Shown piece by piece: positions 4,882-7,889 of a DNA stretch of 7,889 nt (positions within the stretch are counted from its first letter, which is position 1; each line of letters starts with the position of its first letter). The notes under the pieces were generated by a model, which ran no database searches, was not told the DNA's origin, and was given only the letters and a program-made list of their open reading frames with translations. Position numbers and translations under genes: made by a program. The DNA comes from JAPKZH01 sp964537875 (lineage in GTDB: Bacteria > Acidobacteriota > Aminicenantia > Aminicenantales > UBA4085), in NCBI GenBank assembly GCA_964537875.1, contig CAZIDN010000123.1, positions 1-7,889 on the forward strand, read 5' to 3'.

Positions 4882-6288
4882 ATGCCTGATAACAAAACAT
4901 ACAGCCCGGGAGTCATGAAGTATGTGGCAGAGGCCAAGAAGCTCATCGCCGAACGTGAAGCCCATTTGGCCGAGGTCAAGAAATGGAAGTTCGACACGAT
5001 CGCCGTCCACGGTCTATACTCCGTTGAGGAGGCCCTCAGCCGCAACCAGGGAGCCGTCATCGAACCCCTGTATTTATCAGTCTCCCAGGCCTACCGCGAT
5101 TCAGATGAGCTCGAGGCCGCTCTAGCCTATCTCGTTCCCACTTGGTGCTATACCAGGATCGCCAACCCGACGACTTATTACCTGGAGTGGGTTTTGGCGC
5201 TGCTCGAAGGCTACAAGACCGGGCACGACACATCCTGCCTGGTGACGGCTTCAGGCATGTCTGCCATCATGTCGGCCACGGACCCGTTCCTGGTCAAGCA
5301 AAAAGACGGCCCGGAAAAGATCAACTTTGTCTCCTGCGTCCAGGTATACGGCGGAACGTTCCAGCATTTCTCCGTCCGCAAGATGAAGGAGCGGGGCATC
5401 GAGGTCCGCTGGGTTCTCCATCCCGAGGACGTGAATGAATGGAAGGCGAAGATCGACGAGAACACCCGGTTCCTCTATATGGAAGCGCCGAGCAATCCTC
5501 AGCAATCTTTCTGTGATAGCAAAATGTTGGCCGAGCTCGCCCACTCCTGGGAAATCCCTTTCATCGTCGATGCCACCTGCGCCACCCCGGCCCTGATGAG
5601 GCCGATCAACTGCGGCACCGATATCGTTGTCCATTCCCTGACGAAATCCATCACGGCCGGCGGGCTGGCCATCGGCGGCGCGCTCATCAGCCGCAAACCG
5701 ATCGTGACGAAAGTCAAAAACGACCATCCTCTGTTCAAAGAGAGCTTTGCCGAATACGTCAAATTTCTGCCCTACCGGGACAACGGCCCGGCCGCTTCGC
5801 CCGTCAACGCCATGTTTGCCCTGAACGACCTTCGCACCCTTCGCTCGAAAATGGATCTGCTGAGCCAGAATTGCCAGAAGGTCGCTGAATTTCTGCAGGG
5901 CCATCCCAAAATCTATCGGGTCGATTATCTAGGTCTTCCCAGATTTCCCCATCACAACCTGGCAAAAAAATACATGAAGCTCGCCGACTCCGATAATGGG
6001 AAGGGCAGTGAGGTCAACCGCTATGGGCACCTGATGAGCTTCCGGGTCGATGGCCCGCCGGAAAATGCCCGCAAGGCCTTTGACCGCTTCAAGCTGATCT
6101 ACAGAGCCACGGACCTCGGCCGGATCAAAAGCGTAGCGACCATCCCGGCCATCTCTACCCACCAGCAGCAGGGCGAGGAAGCCCGCCGCATGGCCGACAT
6201 TCCGCCCCAGCTCATCCGACTCTGTGTCGGCGCCGAAGACCCGGCCGATATCATCGCCGATTTGGACCAAGCCCTGAAAGCCGTCTGA
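4882..6288 (+). CDS. PLP-dependent Cys/Met metabolism enzyme (probable O-acylhomoserine sulfhydrylase or cystathionine gamma-synthase type)
   Basis: A cytoplasmic fold-type I PLP enzyme of the cystathionine gamma-synthase / methionine gamma-lyase family, 468 residues from ATG 4882. Visible family features: YTRIANPT (90-97), the loop given to the neighbouring subunit; ASGMSAIMS (123-131) and VYGGT (155-159) around the PLP phosphate and ring; EAPSNP (201-206); Asp230 in VDATCATP, which pairs with the pyridine nitrogen; Lys255 in HSLTKSITAGG, the Schiff-base lysine; and Arg446 in IRLCVGAED, the substrate-carboxylate arginine. A charged helical N-terminal extension of about 35 residues makes it longer than the usual 380-430. 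Position 416 is Lys (RIKSV) where gamma-synthases and gamma-lyases usually have an acidic residue (VESL). Lying downstream of hom, it most likely uses an acylated homoserine to make homocysteine or cystathionine. Methionine gamma-lyase is the main alternative, and the family does not separate by eye. Confidence 0.88.
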   Translation: MPDNKTYSPGVMKYVAEAKKLIAEREAHLAEVKKWKFDTIAVHGLYSVEEALSRNQGAVIEPLYLSVSQAYRDSDELEAALAYLVPTWCYTRIANPTTYYLEWVLALLEGYKTGHDTSCLVTASGMSAIMSATDPFLVKQKDGPEKINFVSCVQVYGGTFQHFSVRKMKERGIEVRWVLHPEDVNEWKAKIDENTRFLYMEAPSNPQQSFCDSKMLAELAHSWEIPFIVDATCATPALMRPINCGTDIVVHSLTKSITAGGLAIGGALISRKPIVTKVKNDHPLFKESFAEYVKFLPYRDNGPAASPVNAMFALNDLRTLRSKMDLLSQNCQKVAEFLQGHPKIYRVDYLGLPRFPHHNLAKKYMKLADSDNGKGSEVNRYGHLMSFRVDGPPENARKAFDRFKLIYRATDLGRIKSVATIPAISTHQQQGEEARRMADIPPQLIRLCVGAEDPADIIADLDQALKAV

Positions 6289-6310
6289 TTAATCGGAGTC
6301 CGACCTTTTG

Positions 6311-6420
6311 AAATCCCCTTAAATCCCTAAGGGGGTAGAAGGATTAATAAATTATGAATCTTGATTCTTCTCTGCTGATATTCCCCCTTCCTTCTCAAAG
6401 GCGATAAAGGGGGATTAATG
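6311..6420. repeat. C/G-tract inverted-repeat sequence downstream of the PLP enzyme
   Basis: CCCCTTA (6315-6321) pairs with TAAGGGG (6328-6334), and TCCCCCTT (6382-6389) with AAGGGGGA (6407-6414). The two outer ends (AATCCCC near 6312 and GGGGATTAAT ending at 6419) are roughly inverted copies of each other, around an AT-rich centre. The pattern resembles the dispersed AATCCCCCTTAATCCCCC-type intergenic repeats seen in many Gram-negative genomes, but no second copy lies in this window. There is no T-tract, so it is a poor intrinsic terminator. Confidence 0.5.
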
Positions 6421-6504
6421 TCACTCATTTAAAATCTGTTAACTGGGCTGCAACCATATTTTCCGCTTGTGTCAAATGAGTCGGCCTGATCCCAACTAAG
6501 CAAG

Positions 6505-6533
6505 TTGAATTTTGGCGCCCGATCGTCTAAAAT
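6505..6533 (+). promoter_or_regulatory. Predicted murA promoter, immediately adjacent to the start codon
   Basis: TTGAAT (6505-6510) and TAAAAT (6528-6533) are exactly 17 bases apart. The usual start point about seven bases past the -10 box falls at 6539-6541, directly before ATG 6542, so the transcript would be leaderless or nearly so. An 8-bp inverted repeat, ACTCATTT (6423-6430) and AAATGAGT (6474-6481), lies upstream and may be regulatory or chance. Confidence 0.5.
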
Positions 6534-6541
6534 CCTCTCAT

Positions 6542-7804
6542 ATGGAAAAGATACGGATTCTCGGCGATCACAACCTTAGGCTCAAAGGCGTAGTGAAGAT
6601 CAGCGGCTCGAAGAACGCCGTCCTTCCCGCCATCGCTGCGTCTCTCCTCACCCAAGACAAGGTCCGCCTCGGCAATATCCCCCTGGTCAAAGACGTTTTT
6701 TCCATGCTGACCTTGATGAAGGAGCTCGGCTCGGACTACGACCTCAAAAAAAATGTCCTGACCGTCCAGGTCAAAAAGATCTTTTCCGAGGAAGCCTCGT
6801 ATGAGCTGGTCCGGGTCATGCGCGCCTCCATTCTGGTTCTAGGACCGCTGTTGGCCCGTTCCGGAAAGGCCATCGTCGCCCTGCCCGGCGGCTGCGCCAT
6901 CGGATCCCGGCCGATCGACCTCCACATCGCAGGACTCCAGAAGCTCGGCGCCTCGATCACGCTGGAGCACGGCTACATCAAGGCCGAAGCCGAAAGGCTG
7001 CAGGGGGCGGATATCCAATTTGAAAAAAAGACCGTCACGGGCACCGAGAACCTGGTCATGGCCGCCTCCCTCGCCCGCGGCGAAACCGTCCTCCGCAACT
7101 GCGCCCGGGAACCCGAAGTCTCCAACCTCTGCGAGCTGCTCGTTAAGATGGGCGCCAAGATCGAGGGCATCGGCGAAGAGGTCATCCGCATCAAGGGCGC
7201 CGATGAGCTCGGCGGCGCCGTCCACGAGATCATTCCCGACCGGATCGAAGCCGGCACGTTTCTCGTCGCCGGCGCGTTGACCCAGGGCGATATCACGCTC
7301 ATCGACATCCAGCCCGTCCACCTGATCACGATCATCGAGAAATTGCGCTATTCCGGGGCCGTCATCGAGACGATCAAGGACGATGTTCTGCGCGTTATCG
7401 GCAGCCCGGAGATCAGGCCCCAGGACATCACGACATCGCCCTACCCGGGTTTCCCGACCGATATGCAGGCCCAGTTCATGGTGCTCATGACCCAGGCGTT
7501 AGGCACCTCCATCATCACCGAGACGATCTTCGACCGGCGTTTTTCCCATGTCAACGAGCTTTTGCGCCTTGGGGCGAACATCGAGGTTTCCGGCGACAAG
7601 GCCCTGGTCAAAGGAAAGACGCCCCTGTCCGGAGCCGAGGTCATCGCCACCGACCTGAGGGCGTCCGCCTCGCTCATCCTCGCCGGGCTGATCGCCGGCG
7701 GAGAGACGAATGTGAACGAGGTCGAGCATATCGATCGCGGCTACGAAGCCATCGAGGAAAAGCTCAAGTCGCTGGGCGCCCGCATCGAACGCATTAAAAT
7801 CTAA
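6542..7804 (+). CDS. murA: UDP-N-acetylglucosamine 1-carboxyvinyltransferase (MurA)
   Basis: Transfers enolpyruvate from PEP to UDP-N-acetylglucosamine, the first committed step of peptidoglycan synthesis, in the cytoplasm. The product is 420 residues, the normal length. Lys24-Asn25 in SGSKNAVLPA match E. coli Lys22-Asn23; Cys118 in LPGGCAIGSRPIDLH matches the catalytic Cys115 that fosfomycin alkylates, so the enzyme is expected to be fosfomycin-sensitive; Asp307 in FPTDMQAQF matches Asp305; DLRASASLILAG (371-382) and HIDRGYEAIEEKL (396-408) supply the late arginines. ATG 6542 is chosen because MEKIRILG aligns with the usual MurA N-terminus. An in-frame TTG at 6512 would add ten atypical residues and overlaps the promoter. 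No Shine-Dalgarno sequence precedes the ATG, unlike the other genes here, which fits a leaderless message. The last codon and stop (ATC TAA) coincide with the first bases of the second element B copy, so the repeat appears to supply the end of the gene. Confidence 0.97.
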   Translation: MEKIRILGDHNLRLKGVVKISGSKNAVLPAIAASLLTQDKVRLGNIPLVKDVFSMLTLMKELGSDYDLKKNVLTVQVKKIFSEEASYELVRVMRASILVLGPLLARSGKAIVALPGGCAIGSRPIDLHIAGLQKLGASITLEHGYIKAEAERLQGADIQFEKKTVTGTENLVMAASLARGETVLRNCAREPEVSNLCELLVKMGAKIEGIGEEVIRIKGADELGGAVHEIIPDRIEAGTFLVAGALTQGDITLIDIQPVHLITIIEKLRYSGAVIETIKDDVLRVIGSPEIRPQDITTSPYPGFPTDMQAQFMVLMTQALGTSIITETIFDRRFSHVNELLRLGANIEVSGDKALVKGKTPLSGAEVIATDLRASASLILAGLIAGGETNVNEVEHIDRGYEAIEEKLKSLGARIERIKI

Positions 7805-7889
7805 TACAAACGCAATAAATAAAGTGACAATGTTTGGGCGGCGCTTAGGCCGCCCTCAAGCCCCCGTAGCGGAGGGGGGCCCCGTCGGC
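7799..7889. repeat. Element B copy 2 (partial, continues past the window)
   Basis: These 91 bases match the reverse complement of 3433-3522 with six substitutions and one single-base gap (84 of 91 identical). They start at the same ATCTAATA terminus and include the hairpin GGGCGGCGCTTAGGCCGCCC (7835-7854). The window ends inside the central GTCGG hairpin, so only about half the element is present. The first six bases are the last sense codon and stop of murA. The hairpin has no T-tract, so any terminator role would not be of the simple intrinsic kind. Confidence 0.85.

Noticed and set aside
5251..5904. Minus-strand frame of 217 codons
   Set aside because: Antisense to the core of the PLP enzyme, with no ribosome site or known motif.
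6512..6541. Upstream TTG start for murA
   Set aside because: It overlaps the predicted -10 box and adds ten residues absent from the usual MurA N-terminus.

Overview
The window carries six protein genes of a GC-rich bacterium, all typical housekeeping or accessory metabolism, separated by unusually repeat-rich intergenic DNA. No phage, CRISPR, defence, toxin or tRNA/rRNA signal is visible. The lineage cannot be fixed from this sequence. A eukaryote-like citrate synthase (the type described in Geobacteraceae), a Gram-negative-style MurA and strong Shine-Dalgarno sites suggest a Gram-negative such as a Desulfuromonadota/Geobacter-like or Acidobacteriota/Aminicenantes-like organism; this is inference only.

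Layout. 1-539 (minus): a LemA-family membrane protein, cut by the window edge near its C-terminus. 540-793: a divergent regulatory region with a promoter for each direction and two terminator-like hairpins. 794-2110 (plus): citrate synthase, GTG start, followed by a strong bidirectional terminator at 2144-2183. 2188-2420: remnant of an inverted-repeat element (element A). 2422-3309 (minus): exported M55 (DppA-like) D-aminopeptidase. 3321-3522: a 202-bp, nearly symmetrical multi-hairpin element (element B, copy 1). 3638-4684 (plus): homoserine dehydrogenase without an ACT domain. 4882-6288 (plus): PLP-dependent Cys/Met-metabolism enzyme. 6311-6420: a third C/G-tract inverted repeat. 6542-7804 (plus): MurA. 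7799-7889: start of a second element B copy, whose first bases include the murA stop codon; it runs off the window.

How the genes fit together. Homoserine dehydrogenase and the PLP enzyme plausibly form a methionine/sulfur-amino-acid pair: homoserine is made, acylated by an enzyme not seen here, then condensed with a sulfur donor. Citrate synthase feeds the TCA cycle. MurA starts peptidoglycan synthesis, and the exported M55 peptidase could act on D-amino-acid peptides, possibly of wall origin. No evidence joins all six into one system.

The parts most worth a second look are non-coding: element B, which sits exactly at gene edges; element A, which ends one base after the M55 stop codon; and a murA promoter placed so close to the ATG that the mRNA is predicted to be leaderless.
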